A DNA stretch of 36,514 nt from Halotalea alkalilenta DSM 17697. Lineage in GTDB: Bacteria; Pseudomonadota; Gammaproteobacteria; Pseudomonadales; Halomonadaceae. A model generated the notes under the pieces. It had not been told where the DNA came from. It searched no databases and worked only from the letters and a program-made list of their open reading frames with translations. Of the stretch, positions 18,805 to 27,658 are shown piece after piece. The translations under genes were made by a program, and so were the position numbers. The DNA is taken from assembly GCF_000621205.1 (NCBI RefSeq), contig NZ_KK211231.1, positions 180,033-216,546 of the forward strand, written 5' to 3'. Every line of letters begins with the position of its first letter. The stretch's first letter is position 1.

Positions 18805-18846
18805 TCGCGCTGCTCCTCGTCTGGCCGCAGGCTATTCGACCATTTT

Positions 18847-18923
18847 GTGCGCCATAGCGCACGAAACTGTTGTGCGTTATCACGCACAGCACTAGGATAG
18901 CCCCGGCGTGCGTCATAACGCAC
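18847..18923. promoter_or_regulatory. Three 16-bp inverted-repeat operators
   Basis: Three sites of the form GTGCGy-n4-rCGCAC with perfect 6-bp arms lie at 18847-18862 (centre CATA), 18872-18887 (centre TATC) and 18908-18923 (centre CATA). Centre-to-centre spacings are 25 and 36 bases. They fill the 142-base gap between the divergent XRE-cupin and BenE-like genes. The most economical reading is that they are binding sites of the XRE-cupin protein. Confidence 0.75.
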
Positions 18924-18946
18924 GAACCGCCTCCCGGAGTTTCACG

Positions 18947-20149
18947 ATGTCCACCGCCGATTCCACCGCTGCGCGCCCGCGCTTGGCGGATCTTTCGCTC
19001 AGCGCCATGATCGCAGGCCTGGTCGCCGTGCTGGTCGGCTATACCAGCTCGGCGGCGATCATCCTCCAGGCCGCCGCCGCCCTGGGCGCGACACCCGCCC
19101 AGGCGCAGTCATGGCTGATCGCCCTCGGCCTCGGCACCGGCGCGCTGTGCCTTGCGCTCTCGCTGCGCTACCGCGCACCGCTGCTGTTCGCCTGGTCGAC
19201 GCCAGGAGCCGCGCTGATCGCGACCCTACCCGCCGGCTCCACCCTTGCGGCGGCGAGCGGGGCGTTCATGTTCTCGGCGCTGCTGATCCTCATCTGCGGC
19301 GTCACCGGGCTGTTCGCTCGGGTGGTCGAGCGGATTCCCCGCGCGCTGGCCGCGGCGATGCTCGCGGGCGTGCTGGTGCGCTTCGGTCTCGAGCTCTTCA
19401 CCTCGCTCTCGCTGGCGCCGACGCTGGTGACGGCGATGCTGCTCGCCTACCTGCTGGCCAAGCGACTGGCGCCGCGCTATGCGGTGCTCGCCGCGCTGGT
19501 CATCGGCATCGCGGTCGCAAGCCTCGAGGGCTCCTTGCACTTCGAGCGCATGCAGGCATCGTTCGCCTGGCCCTCCCCGGTCTGGCCACGCTTCGAATTC
19601 GCCGCCCTGCTCGGCATCGGCGTGCCGCTGTTCGTGGTCACCATGGTCTCGCAGAACCTGCCGGGCACCGCGGTACTGCGCCAGCACGGCTATACCACCC
19701 CGGTCTCGCCATTGATCTCGGCAAGCGGGGCGATGACGCTGCTGCTCGCTCCGTTCGGCGTCTTCGCGCTCAACCTGGCGGCGATCACCGCGGCGATCTG
19801 CGCCGGCCCCGAGGCCCACGAAGACCCTCGCCGGCGCTACATGGCCGCGGTCTGCGCAGGCCTGGTCTACCTGCTCGCCGGGCTCTGCGGCGCGATGATC
19901 GTCGGCCTCTTCGCCGCCTTCCCCCAGGCGCTGGTGATGGCGATCGCCGGCATCGCCCTGCTCGGCACCCTCGGCTCCAGCCTCGCCGATGCCCTCGGCG
20001 CGCCGGCGCACCGCGAGGCGGCGCTGGTGGTGTTCCTGGTCACCGCCTCGAACCTCGAGCTATTCGGGATCGGCAGCGCCTTCTGGGGGCTGGTGATCGG
20101 CGCGCTGTGGCTGGCGCTGACACGCCGCCGCCGTGGGATAACCTCATAA
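18947..20149 (+). CDS. BenE-family benzoate/H+ symporter-like transporter
   Basis: A 400-residue inner-membrane protein with about 12 hydrophobic segments. It begins with the BenE-like stretch LSLSAMIAGLVAVLVGYTSSAAII and contains LLFAWSTPGAALIATLP and VTMVSQNLPGTAVLRQHGY, all typical of the family. The ATG at 18947 is preceded by CGGAG. No benzoate catabolic genes are in the window, so the substrate is open. The family's assigned substrate may not apply here. Regulated in all likelihood by the divergent XRE-cupin protein. Confidence 0.85.
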   Translation: MSTADSTAARPRLADLSLSAMIAGLVAVLVGYTSSAAIILQAAAALGATPAQAQSWLIALGLGTGALCLALSLRYRAPLLFAWSTPGAALIATLPAGSTLAAASGAFMFSALLILICGVTGLFARVVERIPRALAAAMLAGVLVRFGLELFTSLSLAPTLVTAMLLAYLLAKRLAPRYAVLAALVIGIAVASLEGSLHFERMQASFAWPSPVWPRFEFAALLGIGVPLFVVTMVSQNLPGTAVLRQHGYTTPVSPLISASGAMTLLLAPFGVFALNLAAITAAICAGPEAHEDPRRRYMAAVCAGLVYLLAGLCGAMIVGLFAAFPQALVMAIAGIALLGTLGSSLADALGAPAHREAALVVFLVTASNLELFGIGSAFWGLVIGALWLALTRRRRGITS

Positions 20150-20248
20150 CGATTCGATCGGCCCCTGCGCTGGCGTCGCCCGCATGCCTTGGGTACGCTT
20201 GCCGGATTACGGCCCCTCCTCTTCCGGGCCATCGTTTCGGAGTCATCG

Positions 20249-20881
20249 ATGATCGATCTCGAACACCTCGCCCAGGCCCAGCAGGCGCTGGTCGAGGCGG
20301 GTCGGATCCTGCATGCGGCGGGCAAGGTGCCTGCCACCGGCGGCAACTTTTCGATCCGCCTGGACGAGCGCCACATGGCGGTGACCGTCTCGGGTCGCCA
20401 CAAGGGCTTTCTCACTCCCGCCGACCTGATGGTCACGGACTTCGACGCCGTCGCGGTGGGCAGCCGGCTCAAGCCTTCGGCCGAGGCGCTGCTGCACGGC
20501 CAGCTCTATCGCGACCGAGCGGACGCCGGTGCGATCCTGCATACCCACTCCCGCGCGGCGACGTTGCTCTCGCTTGCGACCGAGGATGACGAGGTGGTGC
20601 TGGAAGGCTACGAGCTGCTCAAGGCGCTCGAGGGCGTCGAGACCCATGAGGCGCGCGTGCGGATCCCGGTGTTCGCCAATACCCAGCAAATTCCGATCCT
20701 GGTCGACCAGGCACGGGCGCGGCTGGGGCGGGAGCCTTACGCCGGTACGCCGGCCTACTTGATTCGCGGCCATGGCGTCTATGTCTGGGCCAGCGACATG
20801 GCCAGCTGCCTGCGCCAGGTCGAGGCGCTGGACTTCCTCTTCGACTGCGAGCTCGAGCGCAGGCGCTGGTCGTCCCGCTGA
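20249..20881 (+). CDS. mtnB: Methylthioribulose-1-phosphate dehydratase
   Basis: Second step shown here of methionine salvage: dehydrates methylthioribulose-1-phosphate. A class II aldolase-fold metalloenzyme of 210 residues. It shows the N-terminal PATGGNFSIRL, the zinc ligands in HTHSRAAT and a third histidine in RGHGVYVWA. The ATG at 20249 is preceded by CGGAG. First gene of mtnB-mtnD-mtnC. The upstream genes mtnA and mtnP are not in the window. Confidence 0.93.
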   Translation: MIDLEHLAQAQQALVEAGRILHAAGKVPATGGNFSIRLDERHMAVTVSGRHKGFLTPADLMVTDFDAVAVGSRLKPSAEALLHGQLYRDRADAGAILHTHSRAATLLSLATEDDEVVLEGYELLKALEGVETHEARVRIPVFANTQQIPILVDQARARLGREPYAGTPAYLIRGHGVYVWASDMASCLRQVEALDFLFDCELERRRWSSR

Positions 20882-20965
20882 GCCGTCGCGGTCCTGGCGG
20901 ATGATTTCGTGGATCTCCCTTGACCGACGTCGTCGTGCCGACATCTCTTCACCCAGGAGCCTGAC

Positions 20966-21517
20966 ATGAGCTTTCTACACGTCTATCACGAGAAGAATGC
21001 CGAGCAGCCGCTGCTCTCCACCGAGGACGGCGCGCGTATCGCCGAGGAGCTCGCCGCCCACGGCGTGCGTTTCGAGCGCTGGCCGCTCAAGGCGCTGCCC
21101 GCCGATGCGGAGGCGGCCGAGATCCTCAGCGCTTACGACCAGGAGGTCTCGCGTCTCAAGCGAGAGGGCGGCTTCGTGGTCGCCGACATCATCCACATGA
21201 CCCCGCAGCATCCCGACAAGGACGCGCTGCGCGAGAAGTTCCTCGACGAGCACCGCCATAGCGAAGACGAAGTGCGCTTCTTCGTCCGCGGCGAAGGGAT
21301 CTTCTACCTCCACCTCGACAACCGGGTCTACGCGGTGGGCTGCAGCCAGGGCGACCTGATGTCGGTGCCGACCGGCGTGGCCCACTGGTTCGACATGGGC
21401 CCGAGCCCGGACTTCACCTGCATCAGGCTGTTCATCGAGAAAGATGGCTGGGTGGCGAAGATGACCGGCGACGACATCGCCGCGGGCTTCCCCCGTTTCG
21501 AGCAGCTCAGCGCATGA
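20966..21517 (+). CDS. mtnD: Acireductone dioxygenase
   Basis: Oxidises acireductone to the 2-keto acid precursor of methionine (Fe form) or off-pathway products (Ni form). A 183-residue cupin with all four metal ligands present: His96 and His98 in EHRHSEDE, Glu102, and His140 in GVAHWF. These match the ligand positions of the Klebsiella enzyme exactly. The ATG follows AGGAG. It overlaps the start of mtnC by 4 bases (ATGA). Confidence 0.95.
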   Translation: MSFLHVYHEKNAEQPLLSTEDGARIAEELAAHGVRFERWPLKALPADAEAAEILSAYDQEVSRLKREGGFVVADIIHMTPQHPDKDALREKFLDEHRHSEDEVRFFVRGEGIFYLHLDNRVYAVGCSQGDLMSVPTGVAHWFDMGPSPDFTCIRLFIEKDGWVAKMTGDDIAAGFPRFEQLSA

Positions 21518-22218
21518 GTGCGGACCGGCCCCTGGCGCTCGCGCCGCATGCGATCGTCACCGATATCGAAGGCACCACCGGCTCGATCCACTTCGTCCAT
21601 CGGGTGCTGTTCCCCTATGCCCGGCGCCACCTCGCCGAATGGCTCGAGCTCAACGCCGCCCAGCCTGCGGTGGCCGAGCAGCTCGAACTCGCCCGGCTGG
21701 AGGCGGGCGAGCCCGACGCCTCGGTGGCGCGGCTTGGCGAGCTGCTCGGCGGCTGGATCGACCAGGACCGCAAGTCAACCCCGCTCAAGGCGCTGCAGGG
21801 GATGATCTGGGAGCGCGGCTATCTCGAAGGCGACTTCAAGGGCCACGTCTATATGGATGCGGCCGAGCGCCTGCGCACCTGGCATGGGCGGGGAATCGCG
21901 CTGTACGTCTATTCCTCCGGCTCGATCCACGCCCAAAAGCTGCTGTTCGGCCACAGCGAGGCGGGCGATCTGACCGGTTTGTTCTCGGGCTACTTCGATA
22001 CCACCACCGGCCCCAAGCGCGAGGCCGAAAGCTATCGGGCGATCCAACGCGAGATCGGCGCGCCCGGCGGCGAGATCCTGTTTCTCTCCGACGTCGTCGA
22101 AGAGCTCGATGCCGCACGCGAAGCCGGCTTGCGCACCGTTCAACTGGTGCGCAAGCCCGGCATGCGCGTGGGCGATCACCCATGCGTCGAGCGCTTCGAC
22201 CAGATCAGCTTCGACTGA
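21514..22218 (+). CDS. mtnC: Enolase-phosphatase E1
   Basis: Converts diketo-methylthiopentyl phosphate to acireductone, feeding mtnD. A 234-residue HAD-superfamily enzyme with the nucleophile motif [12 protein letters not shown], the cap segment [13 protein letters not shown], motif II in [15 protein letters not shown] and motif III in [12 protein letters not shown]. It starts in the mtnD stop codon (ATGA). The methionine-salvage order here is mtnB-mtnD-mtnC. Confidence 0.95.
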   Translation: MSADRPLALAPHAIVTDIEGTTGSIHFVHRVLFPYARRHLAEWLELNAAQPAVAEQLELARLEAGEPDASVARLGELLGGWIDQDRKSTPLKALQGMIWERGYLEGDFKGHVYMDAAERLRTWHGRGIALYVYSSGSIHAQKLLFGHSEAGDLTGLFSGYFDTTTGPKREAESYRAIQREIGAPGGEILFLSDVVEELDAAREAGLRTVQLVRKPGMRVGDHPCVERFDQISFD

Positions 22219-22370
22219 ACCGCAGACTTCTCCTCTCCAAGGCGAGCATCAGCTCCGGCTCGCCCGATCGCTCCTCGCCTCCCCCGCCCCTGGGCCTCGG
22301 CACTTCCCGCCTGCCGCGACGCCGACGTGTACGAATAACCGTCTCTTAACCGAGATGGCTAATTGCTTAC

Positions 22371-22390
22371 GCTAATCGTTGTCATTAACG
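22371..22390. promoter_or_regulatory. Possible Fur box upstream of the siderophore receptor
   Basis: Read on the minus strand, AATGACAACGATTAGC matches the Fur consensus half-core AATGATAATCATTATC at 12 of 16 positions. It lies about 100 bases before the TonB-dependent receptor start. The rest of the gap (22219-22489) shows no gene. Iron control of this receptor is expected from the family. Confidence 0.4.
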
Positions 22391-22489
22391 TAGCCCTTGC
22401 CGTGGTGATGCGCATGCTCGCCTATCGGAGCTGCCTCATCCCGCCGGACAACGACTAAAACGGATAGCGCCTGAGGCAGGGAACCACTG

Positions 22490-24670
22490 ATGAATTTCGT
22501 ACCATTCACCCGGATCGAGAGCCTGCAGTGCAAGCCCTCGACACCGCTACGATACGTATTCGCGGCCACGGTCTTCGGCACGCTTTCGACCGCCGCCCCC
22601 GCCCTCTGGGCACAGCAACCCAGCGGCGATACGCCAGCGTCCACCGCCGCGGACGGTGGCGATACGGCACAAGAGCGTCTGGACCCGGTGGTGGTGGTCA
22701 GCACCGCGCTGAAGATCAATGCGCCGCTGGTCGAGACACCGCGATCGGCCTCGGTCGTAGACCGCCAGGAGCTCGACACCCGCAACGTGCAGTCGCTGGA
22801 CGAGTCGCTGCGCTACCGCTCGGGCGTGCTTTCAGCGCCCTACGGCAACGACAACGACGCCGACTGGCTGTTCGTCCGCGGCTTCGAGGCCTCGACCTAT
22901 CTCGACGACACCCGGCTCTACAAGGACGGCTACTACGCCTGGACGCTGGAGCCGTTCGGGCTCGACCGCGTGGAGGTGCTCAAGGGACCGGCCTCGATGC
23001 TCTACGGCGAGGGCTACCCTGGCGGGGTGGTCAATGCGATCAGCAAGCGGCCCACCGCCGAGCGCCAAGGACTGCTCGAGCTGCAGGCGGGCAACCGCGA
23101 CCATCGCCAGATCGGCATCGATAGCTCCGGCCCGCTGACCCGCGCCGGCGACGTGCGCTACCGGCTGGTCGGACTCTACAAGGAGCGCGACGGCGAGCTG
23201 AACGGCACTGACAGCGAACGCTACTACTTCGCGCCCAGTCTCGAGATCGACGTCTCCGAGGACACCACCCTGACGCTGCTCGGCAGCGTCAAGCACGACG
23301 ATGCGGTGCCGACCAACGGCTTCTTCATGCCGTACGGCACCCTCGTCGATACCCCCTACGGCAAGGTCGACCGGCGCACCAACCTCGGCGAGCCGGGTTA
23401 CGACCGCAACCGGCACACCCAGACTTCGCTGGGCTACCAGCTCGAGCATCGCTTCAACGACACCTGGTCATACACCCAGAACCTGCGCTGGAGCCGCCTG
23501 GATCTCGACCTGCGCTCGACCTACGCCAACTACATCGACCCGACCAACGATCGCAACGTAGTGCGCGGCCTGACCTACCGCGACGGCACGACCGACAGCT
23601 ACGCGCTCGACAACCGCTTCGTCGGCCACTGGCGCAGCGGCCGCTTCGACAACACCCTGCTGCTTGGCCTCGACCTGCAGCGCCACGAGTACAGCGGCAA
23701 TGAGTTCGACTCCTTCAACTCGGCCGCCGGCAGCTTCGGCGAGCCGCTGGACATGTTCTCGCCGGTCTACGGCCGCTACCAGCCGATCGATCCGAACGAG
23801 ATCGACTACCGCGAGATCGACAAGACCCAGGGCGGTGCCTATGCCCAGCACCGGCTGAAGATCGACGACAAGTGGATCTTCCTCGGCAGCGTGCGCTATG
23901 ACCGGGTCAAGACCGAGAACGACAACCGCACCAGCGGCGAGACCCTCGAACGCACCGACAACAACACCTCCTGGTCCGGCGGGATCATGTATCTGGCAGA
24001 CAACGGCCTGGCGCCCTACGTGAGCTACGCCGAATCGTTCGAGGTGCTGACCACCTACGACCCCGCCACCGGCGGGCTCTATCGCCCGCTCGAAGGCAAG
24101 CAGTGGGAAGCGGGTCTCAAGTACACACCGCCTGGATTCGACGGCTACCTCTCGGCGGCGGTGTTCGACCTGACCCAGCGGAACTCGCTGGTCACCAATC
24201 CGAACACCTTCGTCCAGACCCAGGCCGGCGAAGTGCAGTCCACCGGCCTCGAGCTCGAGGGCCAGGCACAGCTCACCGATGGGCTGACGCTCACCGCCAG
24301 CTACACCTATACCGACGCGACCACCGACGAGACCGGCGGACAAGGCACCCAGCGCGCAGGCATCATCCCACGCCACATCGCCTCCACCTGGCTCGACTAC
24401 GACTTCAACCAGGGCCCGCTCACCGGCCTCTCGCTCGGCGCAGGCGTACGCTACGTCGGCACCAGCACCGACGACCCGCGCTACGACACGCCCAAAGTGC
24501 CCGCCTATACGCTCGTCGACGCCATGGCCAGCTACGACTTCGACGAGCACTGGCGCGCCCAGCTCAACGTCAACAACCTCACCGACGAAGACTACATCAG
24601 CGCCTGCAACTACTGGTGCTACTACGGTGAATCACGCAGCGTGATCGGCAGCGTCGCATATCGCTGGTGA
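22490..24670 (+). CDS. TonB-dependent siderophore receptor
   Basis: An outer-membrane receptor that imports an iron-siderophore complex using TonB energy. A signal peptide ends near residue 41 (APALWAQQ), a TonB box-like DPVVVVST is at about 66-73, the plug domain follows to about 190 with LDRVEVLKGPASMLYG and GVVNAISKRPT, and a 22-strand barrel makes up the rest, with a C-terminal aromatic end (IGSVAYRW). 726 residues. The siderophore is not evident; no biosynthesis genes are nearby. A strong terminator follows. Confidence 0.93.
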   Translation: MNFVPFTRIESLQCKPSTPLRYVFAATVFGTLSTAAPALWAQQPSGDTPASTAADGGDTAQERLDPVVVVSTALKINAPLVETPRSASVVDRQELDTRNVQSLDESLRYRSGVLSAPYGNDNDADWLFVRGFEASTYLDDTRLYKDGYYAWTLEPFGLDRVEVLKGPASMLYGEGYPGGVVNAISKRPTAERQGLLELQAGNRDHRQIGIDSSGPLTRAGDVRYRLVGLYKERDGELNGTDSERYYFAPSLEIDVSEDTTLTLLGSVKHDDAVPTNGFFMPYGTLVDTPYGKVDRRTNLGEPGYDRNRHTQTSLGYQLEHRFNDTWSYTQNLRWSRLDLDLRSTYANYIDPTNDRNVVRGLTYRDGTTDSYALDNRFVGHWRSGRFDNTLLLGLDLQRHEYSGNEFDSFNSAAGSFGEPLDMFSPVYGRYQPIDPNEIDYREIDKTQGGAYAQHRLKIDDKWIFLGSVRYDRVKTENDNRTSGETLERTDNNTSWSGGIMYLADNGLAPYVSYAESFEVLTTYDPATGGLYRPLEGKQWEAGLKYTPPGFDGYLSAAVFDLTQRNSLVTNPNTFVQTQAGEVQSTGLELEGQAQLTDGLTLTASYTYTDATTDETGGQGTQRAGIIPRHIASTWLDYDFNQGPLTGLSLGAGVRYVGTSTDDPRYDTPKVPAYTLVDAMASYDFDEHWRAQLNVNNLTDEDYISACNYWCYYGESRSVIGSVAYRW

Positions 24671-24680
24671 CCCCCGCAGA

Positions 24681-24724
24681 AACGACGACGCCCGGCTTCG
24701 GCCGGGCGTCGTCGTTGGGTTTTT
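24681..24724 (+). terminator. Rho-independent terminator after the siderophore receptor
   Basis: A 16-bp perfect stem (24681-24696 and 24701-24716) with a TTCG tetraloop is followed by GGG and a T-run. It begins 11 bases past the receptor stop and is one of the strongest terminators in the window. Confidence 0.92.
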
Positions 24725-24748
24725 CAAAGAGGAGGGTCCATCGCTCGG

Positions 24749-24809
24749 CATCTCGGCCCCGGCCGAACATTCTTCAGCACCAAGCCTGGAAGTGCCTATG
24801 AAACCCAGG
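24749..24809. repeat. Imperfect direct repeat, left copy
   Basis: A 61-base sequence similar to one at 26002-26061, with about eight differences including a small indel. It contains a 14-base inverted repeat (TCGGCC-CC-GGCCGA). The two copies bracket the zeta-like kinase module and an ill-defined 300-base stretch. Function is unknown. Confidence 0.75.
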
Positions 24810-25102
24810 GTGATTCGAGCCATTCCCTGCACCAGGGCAGAATATTTGACGCCGCTGAGCACATCGAATTGGATGGAGCAGTTCCTGCCACAGCTCATAC
24901 CGTGCAGAGATGTAGCCTTTCCTGAAGTCGATAAAGCTACCTAGTTTCAGTTCATAGCTCACCGGCCCCAACTTGCAGGCGCACTCCCCCTCGAGAATGA
25001 CCTCGGGTCCGACAACCCTTGGGTTGCTGGTACAATGGCTGCAAGCGCCGGGATAGACCCAGCTTCGCCGGGTACTCGAGAGATATCGGAAACAGTAGGC
25101 CA
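24810..25102 (-). other. Possible degraded coding stretch
   Basis: Read on the minus strand, an open frame from about 25100 to 24774 contains stretches that look protein-like (GPVSYELKLGSFIDF, ISARYELWQELL). In another frame a further piece continues (QGMARITLGFIGTSR). This suggests a frameshifted or decayed gene whose 3' end includes the left direct repeat, but I recognise no family and the call is tentative. The promoter of the zeta-like gene must lie in the right part of this stretch. Confidence 0.25.
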
Positions 25103-25693
25103 ATGGCGACTAAAGTCCGAACACCGACATGTTGGATCGTTGCCGGCCCAAACGGAGCAGGCAAAACTACCTTCGCGATGACATACCTCCCCCAAGTGGC
25201 GCAGTGCACGCGATTTATCAATGCAGACCTCATCGCTGCTGGACTATCTCCCCTTGCGCCGGAGAGAGTATTGGTGGCGGCCAGTCGAATTTTCCTTCGG
25301 GAGATCGAAGAAGCTGTCGAGGAAGGCGAGGACTTCGCCTTCGAAACAACCCTCTCGGGGCGGGGTTACCTGAGCCTGGTCCAGCGGCTGCTTTCCCTGG
25401 GCTGGAGGGTGGAACTAGTCTACCTTGCCCTTCCCTCTGCGGAGATGTCGCGTCTACGTGTGGCAGAACGCGTTTCCCATGGGGGGCATGACATTCCATT
25501 GAAGGACATTCAGCGGCGCTTTCCGCGCAGCCTGCACAACCTGCTGAAGCTCTATGCGCCCAGCGTCACCCGCGCCCGTTGCTTCATGAATGGCGGTGGC
25601 GCTCCAGAACTGATCTTCGAGCAGCAAGGGCAGCAACGCCAAGTGCTCGCTCAACAGCACTTCGATGCGCTCGTCCAGGAGGCACGACCATGA
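25103..25693 (+). CDS. Zeta-toxin-like P-loop kinase
   Basis: A 196-residue P-loop kinase of the zeta toxin family. Zeta toxins phosphorylate UDP-N-acetylglucosamine and so poison cell-wall synthesis; whether this one does is inferred. Walker A is [11 protein letters not shown] (15-25, Lys21). It is followed by [13 protein letters not shown], the family segment [14 protein letters not shown] and a C-terminal [18 protein letters not shown] motif with Arg pairs for phosphate binding. The ATG at 25103 has AGTAGG 5 bases ahead. It overlaps the next gene as ATGA, as in toxin-antitoxin pairs. Confidence 0.82.
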   Translation: MATKVRTPTCWIVAGPNGAGKTTFAMTYLPQVAQCTRFINADLIAAGLSPLAPERVLVAASRIFLREIEEAVEEGEDFAFETTLSGRGYLSLVQRLLSLGWRVELVYLALPSAEMSRLRVAERVSHGGHDIPLKDIQRRFPRSLHNLLKLYAPSVTRARCFMNGGGAPELIFEQQGQQRQVLAQQHFDALVQEARP

Positions 25694-25887
25694 AAAAGCT
25701 TGCGCCGGATACTCAGGAAATGCTCGATAGCCTTCGGGCCGCGGTGGCGGACACTCTGGAACGCAAGCGGCGCCTTGGCCAGTATGCGGTCATCTGGCAA
25801 GACGGTAAGCCTGTACTGATAGGCGACGACGCTCCCAAGAGAGATGTGCACAACCAAGCCCCCCTGAGCCGCAAAGCGGATCGATGA
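25690..25887 (+). CDS. Small partner protein of the zeta-like kinase
   Basis: A 65-residue charged protein starting in the stop codon of the zeta-like gene (ATGA). It has a predicted helix ([23 protein letters not shown]) and a strand-turn segment [17 protein letters not shown] recognise no named family. Position and size suggest an antitoxin or adaptor for the kinase, with the toxin gene first, the reverse of the epsilon-zeta order. Confidence 0.65.
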   Translation: MKKLAPDTQEMLDSLRAAVADTLERKRRLGQYAVIWQDGKPVLIGDDAPKRDVHNQAPLSRKADR

Positions 25888-26001
25888 ACCATCGATCTTC
25901 GAAATCAACCCGCACCACCTCAGTCTGGGGGCAAACACCTAGGATTGATCCAGTCCATCCAGTACCTGACCAACCTTCGAAAAGGGTCAGTATCGTCTCC
26001 C

Positions 26002-26061
26002 CATCTCGGCCCCGGCCGAAGATTATTCAGTCAAGGCCTGGAAGTGCCTAAGAAACCCAGG
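26002..26061. repeat. Imperfect direct repeat, right copy
   Basis: Second copy of the sequence at 24749-24809, in the same orientation, also with the 14-base inverted repeat TCGGCC-CC-GGCCGA. It ends about 40 bases before the amidase stop codon. The remaining part of the 25888-26103 gap shows no gene or clear terminator. Confidence 0.75.
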
Positions 26062-26103
26062 ACGATGCACTCGCCCAGCGTGTCGAACACCCTCATCCCG
26101 CTT

Positions 26104-27609
26104 TCAACTCGCCCTTTCGAGCGCGGCTGCCAAGGTGTAGACGCAGGATTCTCCATACCAAGGCCCCACCAGCATCGCGCCGACCGGCAGGCCATTCAGC
26201 TGGCCGCACGGTACGCTGATCGCTGGATGCCCCGTGACGTCGAACTGCGAGGTGGAGACGTTGACCCCAAGCGCGCGAGTCATGAACTCAGCCAATGACG
26301 TATCCGCATCGGGCAACAGCGGCGCGACATAGGGCAGCGTCGGCATGAACAGGGCATCGACCCCGGCCAGCTTGGCGTCGTAGGCCGCGCGCATTCGCAA
26401 CGACAGGTTCTGCGCCTTGGCGTAGCTGCGCCCGCCGTTCTGCGCCAGGGCCCAGCGCCCGGTCAGCAGCGACAGTTGCAGGGTCACCGGCAGCTCCTCC
26501 GCCCGTGCTCTCCAGTCGGACATCGCATCCATCAGCTCGGGCGAGTATCTCCCGCGCCAGTTGAAGCCCATGCCGAGCCCCTCGATCATCTGGCGGGTCA
26601 GGCCCTCCAGCCCGATGGGCGCCCAGACCTTGTCGGCAATGTGGTGTTCGGGAATGGATACATCCACTAGTTCCACCCCGGCGGCGGTAAGACGGCCTGC
26701 CGCGTCGCGCACGATGGCGGCGACCTCGGGATCCATATGTTCGACGGTGAAACCTTCGCAGAGGATACCGACCTTCATGCCCCTGGGGTCACGGGTCAGC
26801 GCGCGGGTATAGTCCTGCCCCGGCGCACCATTCTGGCGGGCGTCCAGTCCGTCCGGCCCGGCCAGTACCTCGAGCATCAGGGCGTTGTCGGCGACGGTGC
26901 GGGTCATCGGCCCGGCATGATCCAGCGTCGCCTCGATCGGAATGATGCCAGTATAGGGGACGAGGCCGTGGGTCGGTTTCATCCCGACGATGCCGCAGTG
27001 GCTGGAGGGGATACGGATCGACCCGCCCTGGTCGCCGCCGACCGCCATGTCCACCTCTCCCGATGCGACGAGCGCCGCGCAGCCCGAGCTCGAGCCCCCG
27101 GCCGACCGACGCCGGTCATGCGGGTTCAGGACCGGCCCCGTGGCGGAGGTATAGCTCGCTCCCGACATGCAGAAGTTCTCGCACACGGCCTTGCCCCGGA
27201 TCGAGGCGCCCGCGGCCAGCAGACGGGTCACCACGGTCGCATCCTCCGACGGCACGAACCCGTCGAGGATCGCGCTGCCGTTGGCCATCGGCACGCCGGC
27301 CATCATGATGTTGTCCTTCAGCACGACGGTGCGGCCCACCAGCTTGCCTTCGGTCGCAGCGGACGTCTCACAGGTCGCATACCAGGCATTCAAGGGATGC
27401 GCGGGCTTGACCGCGATGACCTTGCGCGAATGAACGGGCGATGCGACGGGAAGATCGAGACTTTCCACCAGGTCATAGGCCCGAAACGAGCCTTCCATGA
27501 TCGTCAGGAACTCGCAGGCGCGGTCATGCGACAGCGCAAGGCCTACGTCTTTGGCCAGCGCGATCAACTCATCGGGCTCGGGACGGGGTATCGGCATCGC
27601 GGTCTCCAT
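26104..27609 (-). CDS. Amidase-signature family amidase, nitrile-pathway type
   Basis: Hydrolyses a carboxamide to acid and ammonia. The Ser-cisSer-Lys triad is complete: Lys98 in VLKDN, Ser173 in GGSSSG and Ser197 in GGDQGGSIRIP. The sequence closely resembles the enantioselective amidases that partner nitrile hydratase in Rhodococcus (NGSAILDGFVPS, DATVVTRLLAAGA, GLVPYTGIIPIE). 501 residues, slightly short at the C-terminus. No nitrile hydratase gene is in the window. The ATG at 27597 has GGAG 6 bases ahead and may be the true start. It lies 49 bases downstream of the AmiC-like gene in the same operon. Confidence 0.9.
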   Translation of the reverse strand: METAMPIPRPEPDELIALAKDVGLALSHDRACEFLTIMEGSFRAYDLVESLDLPVASPVHSRKVIAVKPAHPLNAWYATCETSAATEGKLVGRTVVLKDNIMMAGVPMANGSAILDGFVPSEDATVVTRLLAAGASIRGKAVCENFCMSGASYTSATGPVLNPHDRRRSAGGSSSGCAALVASGEVDMAVGGDQGGSIRIPSSHCGIVGMKPTHGLVPYTGIIPIEATLDHAGPMTRTVADNALMLEVLAGPDGLDARQNGAPGQDYTRALTRDPRGMKVGILCEGFTVEHMDPEVAAIVRDAAGRLTAAGVELVDVSIPEHHIADKVWAPIGLEGLTRQMIEGLGMGFNWRGRYSPELMDAMSDWRARAEELPVTLQLSLLTGRWALAQNGGRSYAKAQNLSLRMRAAYDAKLAGVDALFMPTLPYVAPLLPDADTSLAEFMTRALGVNVSTSQFDVTGHPAISVPCGQLNGLPVGAMLVGPWYGESCVYTLAAALERAS

Positions 27610-27658
27610 CGGCTCATGCCGATGAATATGCTTTCCTTGGCAAATATTTCAATCTCAA

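Noticed and set aside
22230-22275. A hairpin GGCGAGC-10-GCTCGCC after mtnC.
   Set aside because: There is no T-run after the stem and the loop is long, so I do not call it a terminator.
25010-25095. A tRNA-like stretch (minus strand) upstream of the zeta-like gene.
   Set aside because: The supposed T-arm loop is not TTCRANY and no clover-leaf can be closed, so no tRNA is called.
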